A DNA stretch of 23,121 nt from an uncultured Myxococcales bacterium. GTDB taxonomy: Bacteria > Myxococcota_A > UBA9042. The notes beneath the pieces were generated by a model that was not told the origin of the DNA, searched no databases, and saw only the letters and a list, made by a program, of their open reading frames with translations. Shown piece after piece: positions 7,191 to 14,612 of the stretch (position 1 is its first letter; each line of letters starts with the position of its first letter). The translations under genes and the position numbers were made by a program. Location: positions 1 to 23,121 of the forward strand of contig CALGHC010000701.1 of the NCBI GenBank assembly GCA_937915965.1, read 5' to 3'.

Positions 7191-7218
7191 CGAGGCGGCA
7201 GCAAACGGAGACACGGCG

Positions 7219-7902
7219 ATGCCCAAATGGGGAATGGTAATCGACCTCGACCGCTGCAACGGCTGCCAAGCCTGTGTCGTCGCATGCGGATCCGAGAATA
7301 ACGTTGCGCCGCCAGATCCGGTGTCGATGCAAAGCGATCGCGAGATCCTTTGGATCCGCATCATGTCCACGACGACCGGCGAATACCCGAACGTCGAGAC
7401 GCGGCACATCCCGCTCCTCTGCCAACATTGCGAGCACCCGCCTTGCGTCAAGGTGTGCCCGGTCGGCGCGACGCAGATCAGTAAGGAGGGGATCGTCGGC
7501 CAGATCTTCGCCCGATGCATCGGCTGCCGCTACTGCACGACGGCCTGCCCGTACACCGCGCGCTACTTCAACTGGTTCGACCCGAAGTGGCCGGAAGGCG
7601 CCGAAAGGGCTCACAACCCCGACGTGTCCGTGCGGCCCAAGGGCGTCGTCGAGAAATGCACCTTCTGCCACCACCGCCTGCAGAAGGCGCGTGAGCGAGC
7701 ACGATGGGAAGACCGGGAGCTGGCCCCCGAGGACTACATCCCGGCCTGCGTTGAGTCGTGCCCGAGCGAAGCGATGAGCTTTGGCGACCTGGACAATCCG
7801 CACTCGGACGTGGCCCGGCTCAGCCGCGACAAGCGCGCTTTCAAGCTCCTCGAGGACCTCGGCACCGAGCCCAAGGTCATCTACCTGCGCGAGCAGACCT
7901 GA
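7219..7902 (+). CDS. Four-cluster [4Fe-4S] ferredoxin subunit of the NrfC/PsrB/QrcC type
   Basis: The 227-residue protein begins at ATG 7219 after ACGGAGA and carries the complete four-cluster pattern: CNGCQACVVAC (residues 13-23), CQHCEHPPCVKVC, CIGCRYCTTAC and CTFC...CVESC. It has no signal peptide of its own and presumably travels folded with the Tat-exported large subunit, as known for PsrB- and DmsB-like subunits. In the complex it would wire electrons between the membrane NrfD subunit and the large subunit. It lies 28 bases after the large-subunit gene and 24 bases before the NrfD gene. A frame opening further upstream at 7015 overlaps the large subunit and is not the start. Confidence 0.94.
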   Translation: MPKWGMVIDLDRCNGCQACVVACGSENNVAPPDPVSMQSDREILWIRIMSTTTGEYPNVETRHIPLLCQHCEHPPCVKVCPVGATQISKEGIVGQIFARCIGCRYCTTACPYTARYFNWFDPKWPEGAERAHNPDVSVRPKGVVEKCTFCHHRLQKARERARWEDRELAPEDYIPACVESCPSEAMSFGDLDNPHSDVARLSRDKRAFKLLEDLGTEPKVIYLREQT

Positions 7903-7926
7903 ACCGACGACGGGGAGACGCGATCA

Positions 7927-9258
7927 ATGGTCAACGTATCCGAGGCCGCAACCAGGGACCGAGCGCTCATCGCGCCGATCCTTGTCACCGGTAAAAAATT
8001 CTACATCGCGTCGGCGCTGCTGCTCGCGGTGGCGGCTTTTGGCGCCTTCGCCTACTGGCAGCAGGCCAGAGATGGCCTGGGCGTCACCGGTATGAACCGC
8101 CCGGTGTTCTGGGGCATCTACATCACGAACTTCGTGTTCTTCATCGGCATCAGCCACGCCGGCACGCTGATCTCGGCGATCTTGCGGATCTCGGGTGCGG
8201 AGTGGCGCCGCTCGATCACACGCTCCGCCGAGGTCATCACGGTGGTGGTGTTGGTCTTCGGCGTGGGCAACATCCTGATCGACATGGGACGCCCCGACCG
8301 CCTGCTCAACGTCATCTTCTACGGCCGGCTGCAGTCGCCGCTTCTGTGGGACGTCTGCAGCGTCACCGTCTACCTCACTGGTAGTGCGGTCTACCTCTAC
8401 CTGCCGCTGATCCCCGACGTCGCGATCATGCGAGACAACACCAACAAATTCCATCTGCTCTATTCCGTGCTCGCCCTGGGTTGGCGTGGTACCAAACGCC
8501 AGTGGCACGTCCTTGAGAAGGCGATCTCGGTGATGGCCGTGCTCATCATCCCCGTGGCTGTCTCGGTCCACACCGTGGTCTCCTTCGTCTTCGCGATGAC
8601 CGTCCAGCCGATGTGGCACAGCGCCATCTTCGGGCCCTACTTCGTGGTCGGCGCCATCTTCAGCGGCATCGCCGCGCTGATCCTCGCGATGGCGCTCATC
8701 CGCTGGGCGTACGGCCTGCAGGGCTACCTCAAGGACATCCACTTCAACTACCTCGGCCTGCTGCTGCTCGTCATGGCGGTGGTGTGGTTCTACTTCACGG
8801 GCTCGGAGTTTGTGACCACCTGGTACGGCCACGAGCCGACCCACATGGACGTCTTCTGGGAGAAGTGGCGCGGACGCTACGCCCCCGAGTTCTGGGCCAT
8901 GGTGATCTGCTGCTTCGTGGTTCCGGTCATCTGCCTGGTGCCGAGCCGATTCCGCAACGTCTACGGCACCTGTGTGGCCTCCGTCACGGTGGTCATCGGC
9001 ATGTGGCTCGAGCGCTGGATCATCGTGGTGCCGACCCTGTCGAACCCGCGGATGCCCATCGCCCGCGGCTCCTACACGCCGAGCTGGGTCGAGTGGGGCA
9101 TCATGGCCGGCTGCTTCGCACTCTTCATGTTCCTCTACATGCTCTTCACCAAGTTCTTCCCGATCGTCTCCATCTGGGAAATCCAGGAAGGTCGGGAGAA
9201 CAGCGTCAAGGAAGTGACAGAGCGCATCGAGTCCTACTTGCCGGAGGTCGCATCGTGA
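7927..9258 (+). CDS. NrfD-family integral membrane quinone-interacting subunit (ActC/QrcD-like)
   Basis: The 443-residue, strongly hydrophobic protein has about ten predicted transmembrane helices. The stretch GISHAGTLISAILR (about residues 75-88) is characteristic of NrfD subunits in alternative complex III and Qrc-type complexes. Other typical parts are SVHTVVSFVFAMT and a conserved DMGRPDRLLN turn. NrfD proteins bind quinone/quinol in the membrane and bind no heme themselves. In Qrc and ACIII they are proposed to link quinone chemistry to charge movement. GGGGAGA precedes the ATG. The TGA overlaps the GTG of the next cytochrome gene by 3 bases (GTGA), showing tight coupling. It is about 30 residues longer than the second NrfD protein at 16363-17601 and of a different subtype. 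Confidence 0.94.
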   Translation: MVNVSEAATRDRALIAPILVTGKKFYIASALLLAVAAFGAFAYWQQARDGLGVTGMNRPVFWGIYITNFVFFIGISHAGTLISAILRISGAEWRRSITRSAEVITVVVLVFGVGNILIDMGRPDRLLNVIFYGRLQSPLLWDVCSVTVYLTGSAVYLYLPLIPDVAIMRDNTNKFHLLYSVLALGWRGTKRQWHVLEKAISVMAVLIIPVAVSVHTVVSFVFAMTVQPMWHSAIFGPYFVVGAIFSGIAALILAMALIRWAYGLQGYLKDIHFNYLGLLLLVMAVVWFYFTGSEFVTTWYGHEPTHMDVFWEKWRGRYAPEFWAMVICCFVVPVICLVPSRFRNVYGTCVASVTVVIGMWLERWIIVVPTLSNPRMPIARGSYTPSWVEWGIMAGCFALFMFLYMLFTKFFPIVSIWEIQEGRENSVKEVTERIESYLPEVAS

Positions 9259-10601
9259 GCACGAAGCACCTGTTGACAGCTGTGCTTGCCGCGGTCGTCC
9301 TCATCGCTGTGGCTGTATTGGGCCGCGGCACGGGCGAAACCATCGCGGATTCCACAACCAGCGGCCAGTCGGCCGCCACCGCCGAGGGCGCCGCTGGCGA
9401 TCCGACCGACGTGCCGGAAGCGCAAACGGCGACTGCCGGAGCGGCCGAGAACGCTGCGCCGGCACGTGAAGCTCCGGTTGCCGGACGACTGGCGCGCCTC
9501 ACGCCCGACGCGGCCGCGCGCGGCTGGCAGTTGTTCCTCGACAAGCGCTGCATCGACTGTCACGCCGTCTGGGGGCGGGGCGGAGATCAGGCGCCGGACC
9601 TGGGCGCGGCAAGCTCGGGTGCAATCTCCGAGGGGCGACTGGCAGCTGCGCTGTGGAATCACGGTCCGCGCATGTGGACCAAGATCGAAGACCTCAAGCT
9701 GCCAGTGGAGCCCATCTCGAACGAAGAGATGGAAGACATCTTCTCATTCTTCTTCTACGTGCGGAATATGGACGCGGCCGGAGATCCGCGCCTTGGGCGC
9801 CTGGCGATGCTGCGGCACGGGTGTCGCGAGTGCCATCAGGTCAGCGGCCGCGGCGGCGACCTGGGCCCGGACCTGAGCAAGTGGGCGCGCTACACCAACC
9901 CCGTGTTGTGGGTCCAGAAGATGTGGGAAGCCGGCCCTGCGATGCGCGAGGCGATGAAGGAGAAGGGCATGGAGTGGCCCGTCTTCGCGCCGGGCGAGAT
10001 CACCGACATGATCGCCTACGTGCGCTCGGTGTCGCCCTCAAGCGACAAGATCTACCTGCAGCTGGGTGTCCCCGCCGACGGGGCGCGCCTGCTGCAAGAG
10101 AAGCGCTGCCTGAGCTGCCACGAAGTGGGCGGCAGCGGTGGTGAAGCGCCGGATCTTGCCTCGGTGAGCCTGCCGGGCAACATCGCCGAGGCGGCCGTCA
10201 ACGTCCTCAACCACCTGCCCGCGATGCTCACTTTGATGGGCGAGCGTGGCATCGAGCCGCAGCACATCAACGCGCAGGAGATGGCCCATATCGTGACGTA
10301 TCTCCTCTCGCAGACGTACATCGAGAAGTCCGGCAACGCGGAACAGGGCGAGGCCATCTTCACGGCGAAGGGCTGCATCGATTGCCACGGCAAGGGCACG
10401 CAGGCGGCGCCAGCGCTGGCGACGATGCACGCCGAAGATTCGGCGGCATACTTCTCACACGCGGTGTGGAACAGTGGCCAGAAGATGTTGAAGGAACTGA
10501 TCGCCGACGGCCAGCATTGGCCGACGCTGACACACGCAGAGATGCTCGACGTCCTGGCCTATATGCGCTCGAGCGCCAAGGCCGGCCCAGCGGGCGAGTA
10601 A
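9255..10601 (+). CDS. Membrane-anchored cytochrome with four tandem class-I heme-c domains
   Basis: The 448-residue protein starts at GTG 9255, inside the stop of the NrfD gene, with GGAGGTC six bases upstream. A hydrophobic N-terminus (about residues 5-22) acts as anchor or signal. An Ala/Thr/Glu-rich linker reaches to about residue 80, then four similar domains of about 90 residues follow. Their heme sites are CIDCH, CRECH, CLSCH and CIDCH. Each domain repeats the same plan: heme motif, Gly/Pro-rich loop, then a Met (HGPRMW, AGPAMR, HLPAML, SGQKML) that is the likely distal ligand, then a short helix near EM..I/L..Y. The internal repeats point to serial duplication. It probably replaces the monoheme ActE-type cytochrome of alternative complex III and would shuttle electrons to or from oxidases or soluble carriers. 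Confidence 0.93.
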   Translation: MSTKHLLTAVLAAVVLIAVAVLGRGTGETIADSTTSGQSAATAEGAAGDPTDVPEAQTATAGAAENAAPAREAPVAGRLARLTPDAAARGWQLFLDKRCIDCHAVWGRGGDQAPDLGAASSGAISEGRLAAALWNHGPRMWTKIEDLKLPVEPISNEEMEDIFSFFFYVRNMDAAGDPRLGRLAMLRHGCRECHQVSGRGGDLGPDLSKWARYTNPVLWVQKMWEAGPAMREAMKEKGMEWPVFAPGEITDMIAYVRSVSPSSDKIYLQLGVPADGARLLQEKRCLSCHEVGGSGGEAPDLASVSLPGNIAEAAVNVLNHLPAMLTLMGERGIEPQHINAQEMAHIVTYLLSQTYIEKSGNAEQGEAIFTAKGCIDCHGKGTQAAPALATMHAEDSAAYFSHAVWNSGQKMLKELIADGQHWPTLTHAEMLDVLAYMRSSAKAGPAGE

Positions 10602-10612
10602 AGGTGGTCTCC

Positions 10613-10885
10613 ATGAGTGACAACGTCCCCACGCCCGTCAGCAACGCCAAGGACAGCGCCTTCGTGCGGTTCCTGCAGGTGGCGCTCATCTGCGGCACGG
10701 TCGCCTACTTCTGTGGTGTTCTGGTCTGGTTCAGCGCGCTCTTCGCGACCGGCGGGACCGAAGAGCATGGCGTGATGTCGGTAGTCATCCCGGTCTTTGG
10801 CGCGGTGGGTGTCGTCGCGGCGATCACGATGACCAGCATCCTCTCAGAGGGATTCCGCGCGGACCGCGAGGCGAGCAAGGACTGA
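10613..10885 (+). CDS. Small two-helix membrane protein, last gene of the complex operon
   Basis: The 90-residue protein has two hydrophobic segments (about residues 18-43 and 53-74) joined by a short TGGTEEHG loop and ends in a charged tail. AAGGTGG lies five bases before the ATG, and the gene follows the tetraheme cytochrome by 11 bases, so it belongs to the same transcript. There is no heme or metal motif. Small membrane subunits are common in respiratory complexes (for example in ACIII), but I do not recognise this one specifically. A hairpin follows the stop codon, which supports the operon ending here. Confidence 0.8.
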   Translation: MSDNVPTPVSNAKDSAFVRFLQVALICGTVAYFCGVLVWFSALFATGGTEEHGVMSVVIPVFGAVGVVAAITMTSILSEGFRADREASKD

Positions 10886-10892
10886 CCCGCCA

Positions 10893-10912
10893 GGCGTCGC
10901 GTTGTCGACGCC
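10893..10912. terminator. GC hairpin after the operon, possible terminator
   Basis: GGCGTCG and CGACGCC form a perfect 7-bp stem around a 6-base loop (CGTTGT), eight bases after the last stop codon of the operon. There is no T tract, so intrinsic termination would be weak. The hairpin also overlaps the -35 box of the candidate promoter at 10902-10930. Confidence 0.4.
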
Positions 10913-10930
10913 GTCGTCAGCGGCTATGAT
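10902..10930 (+). promoter_or_regulatory. Candidate sigma-70-type promoter for the sensor-regulator pair
   Basis: TTGTCG (10902-10907) and TATGAT (10925-10930) are separated by 17 bases and match the -35 and -10 consensus at 4 and 5 of 6 positions. Transcription would start near 10937, about 60 bases before the GTG of the kinase. This would let the regulators be made independently of the operon they are proposed to control. Confidence 0.45.
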
Positions 10931-10998
10931 GCGGCTCCTGTCACCGCTCCCGGCGTCCACCCCTCGCGTGTACCGCTGAGCGCTCCCAAGGGAACCGC

Positions 10999-12915
10999 GT
11001 GCCGCGCCAAGAGGCCAAAGCAGCCCAGGCACGGAAGAGCGAACGCTTCGATCCGCTGACCATCCGCCTCGCGGTCGCGGTGACGGCGCTCGTCGGCGTG
11101 ACGCTCTTTGTCGTGCTCTTCCTCGCCGCCCAACGCCACTACGACAGCCGGGTCGACGGACTGCGCCGCCAGGTAGCGACGCAGGGGCGCCTGATGCAGT
11201 CGGCCTTTGAACACGAGATGCTCGCAGGCCAGCGGGACGCTATCTGGCCCCTGGTCGAGAAGTTCGCCCAGACACCTGGCGTCCTGCGCCTGATGATCTT
11301 CGACAGCCAGGGCGAGCTTCGCTTCGCCAGCGACAAGAAGCTTTTCGAGCGCAAGTGGGATCGCAACACCTCCGCCGAGTGCTCGATCTGCCACACCAAG
11401 CCGCCGGGACAGCGCGCCGAGTCGGCCTTGGTCGACATCGCCGGAGGCGAAGTCCTGCGCAACGTGCTGCCGTTTCGCAACCAAGAATCCTGTCACGAGT
11501 GCCACGGCACGTCGCACGTGCTCAACGGCGTGCTGATCACCGATACCTCGCTCGAGGAGGCAAGCACGGAGCTGCGGGCCGAGGTCCTCGCGATGCAGCT
11601 GTGGATCGTCGGGCTGACGCTGGTGCTCATCATCGGCTTTGGCCTCATCAGCCGGCGCGTCTACGTCGGCCCGCTGCGCGCCCTGGAAGCGAGGGCGAGG
11701 GCGATAGCGGCTGGCGATCTACGACGGCGCGTCTCTGTCGGCCGCGACGGCCCGTTCGCGCGGCTGGGCGAGGCATTCAACCACATGGCGGGATCGCTCC
11801 AGGTGCTCCTGGATGCCCAAGTTCTTCAGCGCGCCCGCCTCGAGAATCTCATGAACAGCGTCGACGACGGCCTCCTCGTCGTCGATGTCGGATTGAACGT
11901 CGTCGCCCTCAATGACTCCTTTGCCCGCCGCGCCGGCAGCTCGGCCGAGGAGCTCCGTTTGCACACGTGCTGCGAGATATTCGGGCAGCGACGATCCTGT
12001 GGCGAGGGCTTCCACAGCGGCGGATGCCCGGCCAAACGGGTCTTCGAGACCGGCGCCTTGCAGACCGCGATCCACACGTGGCGCGATCCGGCCACCCACA
12101 CCGAGCGCAGCGAGGAGGTCTTCGCGTCGCCGATCGTCGATGGCGACGCGCAGGTGATGCAGGTCGTCCTGGTGGCCCGCGATATCACCGCGCGCAAAGA
12201 CCGCGAAGCCCGCATGGCGACGGCCGAACGGCTGGCGTCGCTGGGTATGCTGGCGTCGGGCTTTTCGCACGAGCTCAACACACCGCTAAACACGGTCTTG
12301 GTCTGCGCCGACGAGATCAGCAGAGCGAGCCAGCGCGGCGACGCCGGGCGCAGCGCTCTCGCTGAGATCCGCGAGAGCGCCGACCTGATCCAAAGTGAGA
12401 TTGAGCGATGCCGTCGCATCACTCGGCAGTTCCTCAGCCTCTCGGCCGGCCGCGCGCTCTCGCCCAGCGTGCTCGACGTCCGCAAGGTGATCGAGGCCGT
12501 CGTGCCGCTCATCCAAGCCACCGCGCGGGGCGCCGGGGTCGCGCTGCGGGTCGAAGACATAGCGCCTGGACTGTCGATTCAGGCCGATGGTGGCGCGGTG
12601 CAACAGGTACTACTCAATCTGATCGTCAACGCGGTTCAGGCTTGTACGACCGGCGAATCGGTCACGGTAGCTGCGCGTGCGACCGGCGACGGCGGCGTCG
12701 CGATCGTGGTCAGCGACACGGGTCACGGCATCCCCCCGGAGGCGACGGAGCGGCTCTTCGAGCCCTTCTTCAGCCGAAAAGAGGGTGGGACAGGCCTGGG
12801 ACTGTTCATCTCGGCCAACCTCGCCCGCCAGTGGCACGGCGAGATCACTGTAGCGAGCGAGCCCGGGCGCGGCTCGACATTCGTGGCGCTCTTCCCGCCA
12901 ATGGAGGGCGCGTGA
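10999..12915 (+). CDS. Sensor histidine kinase with di-heme-c extracytoplasmic domain
   Basis: The 638-residue membrane kinase starts at GTG 10999 after AAGGGAA. The order is: transmembrane helix (about 22-45), extracytoplasmic sensor (46-198) with two heme-c motifs CSICH (128-132) and CHECH (165-169), second helix (about 200-220), HAMP linker (220-275), and PAS domain (about 281-400). The kinase core follows, with the phospho-acceptor His424 (FSHELNTPL), N box (LLNLIVNAVQA), and G boxes DTGHGIPPE and GTGLGLF. The PAS domain carries Cys324, Cys325, Cys334 and Cys343, a Cys pattern seen in some redox-linked PAS domains. Periplasmic heme c suggests sensing of redox state or of a small ligand (O2, NO, CO); which one is unknown. 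The stop overlaps the start of the response regulator by one base, marking them as partners. It lies between the two redox modules it probably controls. Confidence 0.95.
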   Translation: MPRQEAKAAQARKSERFDPLTIRLAVAVTALVGVTLFVVLFLAAQRHYDSRVDGLRRQVATQGRLMQSAFEHEMLAGQRDAIWPLVEKFAQTPGVLRLMIFDSQGELRFASDKKLFERKWDRNTSAECSICHTKPPGQRAESALVDIAGGEVLRNVLPFRNQESCHECHGTSHVLNGVLITDTSLEEASTELRAEVLAMQLWIVGLTLVLIIGFGLISRRVYVGPLRALEARARAIAAGDLRRRVSVGRDGPFARLGEAFNHMAGSLQVLLDAQVLQRARLENLMNSVDDGLLVVDVGLNVVALNDSFARRAGSSAEELRLHTCCEIFGQRRSCGEGFHSGGCPAKRVFETGALQTAIHTWRDPATHTERSEEVFASPIVDGDAQVMQVVLVARDITARKDREARMATAERLASLGMLASGFSHELNTPLNTVLVCADEISRASQRGDAGRSALAEIRESADLIQSEIERCRRITRQFLSLSAGRALSPSVLDVRKVIEAVVPLIQATARGAGVALRVEDIAPGLSIQADGGAVQQVLLNLIVNAVQACTTGESVTVAARATGDGGVAIVVSDTGHGIPPEATERLFEPFFSRKEGGTGLGLFISANLARQWHGEITVASEPGRGSTFVALFPPMEGA

Positions 12916-14264
12916 TGCGCTACAACCGACTGCTGATCGTCGACGACGACACCAACCTGCGTACCGTGCTGCTGCGAGCCATGCACAGCCGGGGCTACGA
13001 CCCGCATGCCGCGCCCAGCGGCGCCGCAGCGCTCGCCTGGCTGGCGCAGAACGAATGCGACCTCATGATCCTCGACATGCGCCTGCCGGGAATGGACGGC
13101 CTCGAGGTTCTCGCCGCCACCCGCGCCCAGCATCCTCGCCTGGAGGTCGTGCTCTTGACCGGCCACGGCACGATCAACAGCGCGGTCGAGGCGATGCAGC
13201 TGGGCGCCTTCTACTATTTGACCAAGCCATGCTCGCCCGACGAGATCGACGTCACTTTGCAGCGAGCGATGGACCGGCGCGCGTTGGTAGAGCGCAACAC
13301 CATCTTGCGAGGCGGCCTCGCGCCGCCGGACCTGGGCACCGCGTTTGTCGGCCGCAGCGCCCGCTTTCACGAGGTGATGAACTTGATCGATCGGGTCGCG
13401 CCCCTCGACTCCACCGTGCTGGTGGCCGGCGAGACGGGGGTGGGCAAGGAGCTGGTAGCGAAGCTGCTGCACAACCGCAGCGGACGGCGCGATCAGCCGT
13501 TTGTCGTCGTCGACTGCGCGACGCTGCAAGAGGATCTGCTACAGAGCGAGCTCTTCGGGCACGAGGAGGGGGCATACACGGGGGCACGCCACCGAAAGCA
13601 CGGTCTCTTCGAGGTCGCCGACACGGGCACGATCTTTCTCGACGAGATCGGCGACGTCTCGCCCTCGATCCAGGTCAAGCTGCTGCGCGTGCTCGAGAGC
13701 GGGACGTTTCGGCGGTTGGGGTCCACCCAGGAGATCGAGGTCGATGTGCGGGTCGTCGCGGCGACGAACCGCGACCTCGCGAGCCTCGTCGAGCAGCGCC
13801 GTTTCCGCGACGACCTGCTGTACCGACTCAACACCATCCAGATCACGGTGCCGCCCCTGCGCGAGCGCGCTGACGATGTCGCCCATCTCGTCGCCCACTA
13901 CACCGAGCTCTTCAACACACGCTTTGGCGCTACCAAGCGCTTCTCGGTCGAAGCGATCGACCAGCTGACCCAGTTCCGCTGGCCCGGCAACGTGCGCCAA
14001 CTCGTCCACGTGGTCGAGCAGGTGATCGCGCTCACCGATCGCGAGGTCATCGAACCGGGTGACCTGCCACCAGCCATCCGCGCCGCGGCGACACCGTATC
14101 TGCGGCGGGGGAGCTCGGACATCGTGCCGCTGTGGGAGATCGAGCGGCAGTATATCGAGTTCGTGGTGGCGCGACTGGAGGGGCACCGCGCGCAGGCAGC
14201 GGCGGCGCTTGGCATCAGCGAGCGCAGCCTCTATCGGCGGTTGAAGGAGTTCGAGGTCGAGTGA
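12915..14264 (+). CDS. NtrC-family sigma-54-dependent response regulator
   Basis: The 449-residue protein has three parts. The receiver domain (about 1-120) has the acidic pocket DDD at 10-12, the phosphorylation site Asp54 (ILDMRLPGMDG) and the switch Lys (TKPC). The AAA+ domain (about 145-375) has Walker A GETGVGKE (about 172), Walker B GTIFLDEIGD (about 238) and the sigma-54 contact loop as GAYTGA (about 219), a Tyr variant of GAFTGA. The C-terminal Fis-type HTH is AAALGISERSLYRRLKEF. It would be phosphorylated by the overlapping heme-c kinase, bind upstream palindromes and drive open-complex formation at sigma-54 promoters. The promoter at 3431-3447 is the strongest target in the window. 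The preceding ORF is longer only in a shadow frame; the true ATG is at 12915. Confidence 0.96.
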   Translation: MRYNRLLIVDDDTNLRTVLLRAMHSRGYDPHAAPSGAAALAWLAQNECDLMILDMRLPGMDGLEVLAATRAQHPRLEVVLLTGHGTINSAVEAMQLGAFYYLTKPCSPDEIDVTLQRAMDRRALVERNTILRGGLAPPDLGTAFVGRSARFHEVMNLIDRVAPLDSTVLVAGETGVGKELVAKLLHNRSGRRDQPFVVVDCATLQEDLLQSELFGHEEGAYTGARHRKHGLFEVADTGTIFLDEIGDVSPSIQVKLLRVLESGTFRRLGSTQEIEVDVRVVAATNRDLASLVEQRRFRDDLLYRLNTIQITVPPLRERADDVAHLVAHYTELFNTRFGATKRFSVEAIDQLTQFRWPGNVRQLVHVVEQVIALTDREVIEPGDLPPAIRAAATPYLRRGSSDIVPLWEIERQYIEFVVARLEGHRAQAAAALGISERSLYRRLKEFEVE

Positions 14265-14322
14265 CCCCGCGCCAACGGACCAAAGAGTGGGCTATTTCGC
14301 GCCGTTCGAGGCCGCGCCGTTC

Positions 14323-14333
14323 GCCAGCTTGGC
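14323..14333. promoter_or_regulatory. Second GCCA-N3-TGGC palindrome, candidate regulator site
   Basis: GCCA-GCT-TGGC has the same half-sites and spacer length as the core of the palindrome at 3363-3377. Its centre is about 150 bases upstream of the start predicted from the weak sigma-54-like element at 14456. The match covers eight defined bases, so chance cannot be excluded. Confidence 0.35.
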
Positions 14334-14455
14334 AAGCGCTTCGATCGTTGTGCCCACGCGCACATCCGAACCATCGGCGCGGGCCGATGTGGGGCCGTGC
14401 GCTGCGAAATCTATCATCGGACATCTATATCCCTATTGACGATGCCGCGGGTAGG

Positions 14456-14471
14456 TGGCATCAGAGGGGCG
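14456..14471 (+). promoter_or_regulatory. Weak sigma-54-like promoter candidate
   Basis: TGGCATC-AGAG-GGGC keeps the invariant GG and GC with 10 bases between them and a full TGGCA -24 box, but the -12 box lacks the TT. Start would be near 14482, about 130 bases before the GTG at 14613. Confidence 0.25.
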
Positions 14472-14600
14472 GCTGTGACTGGCGGAGCGGCCCCTAGAGT
14501 TCGCTGTTTGGTCAAAGTCGCGGGGAGAGACGCCATGCGGACCGCAAGCGAAGCCTTCACAACGGCCGCTCATCGACCCGCTGGGCCGTGCGCCCCACAC

Positions 14601-14606
14601 GGAGGT
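14601..14606 (+). promoter_or_regulatory. Ribosome binding site that fixes a GTG start
   Basis: GGAGGT lies six bases before GTG 14613. Starting there places an ordinary lipoprotein signal peptide at the very N-terminus, whereas the in-frame ATG at 14535 (with GGGGAGAGA before it) would put 26 extra residues in front of the signal. Confidence 0.65.
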
Positions 14607-14612
14607 CGCCTC

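Larger units (their letters stand above)
14265..14612. other. 348-base regulatory spacer before the second redox module
   Basis: No supported gene lies here. It contains GCCA-GCT-TGGC at 14323-14333, which shares the core of the palindrome at 3363-3377. A weak sigma-54-like element is at 14456-14470 (TGGCA, then GC at the right distance, but GG in place of TT in the -12 box). A short A+T-rich patch lies at 14406-14437. A reading frame continuous with the downstream cytochrome begins at 14397 or 14535, but the ribosome site at 14601 argues for the later GTG start. Confidence 0.6.

Noticed and set aside
6006..7520. 504-codon open frame on the minus strand
   Set aside because: It lies antisense to the molybdopterin-family and ferredoxin genes and has no recognisable domain. 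High GC content keeps stop codons rare.
14329..14345. TTGGCAAG-CGCT-TCGAT as a sigma-54 promoter
   Set aside because: The -24 box is good but the -12 GC is missing (GA instead), an invariant position for sigma-54.
14535..14612. ATG 14535 as start of the tetraheme lipoprotein
   Set aside because: It has a fair purine tract, but it would bury the lipoprotein signal behind 26 residues. GGAGGT before GTG 14613 is better placed. Kept as the alternative.
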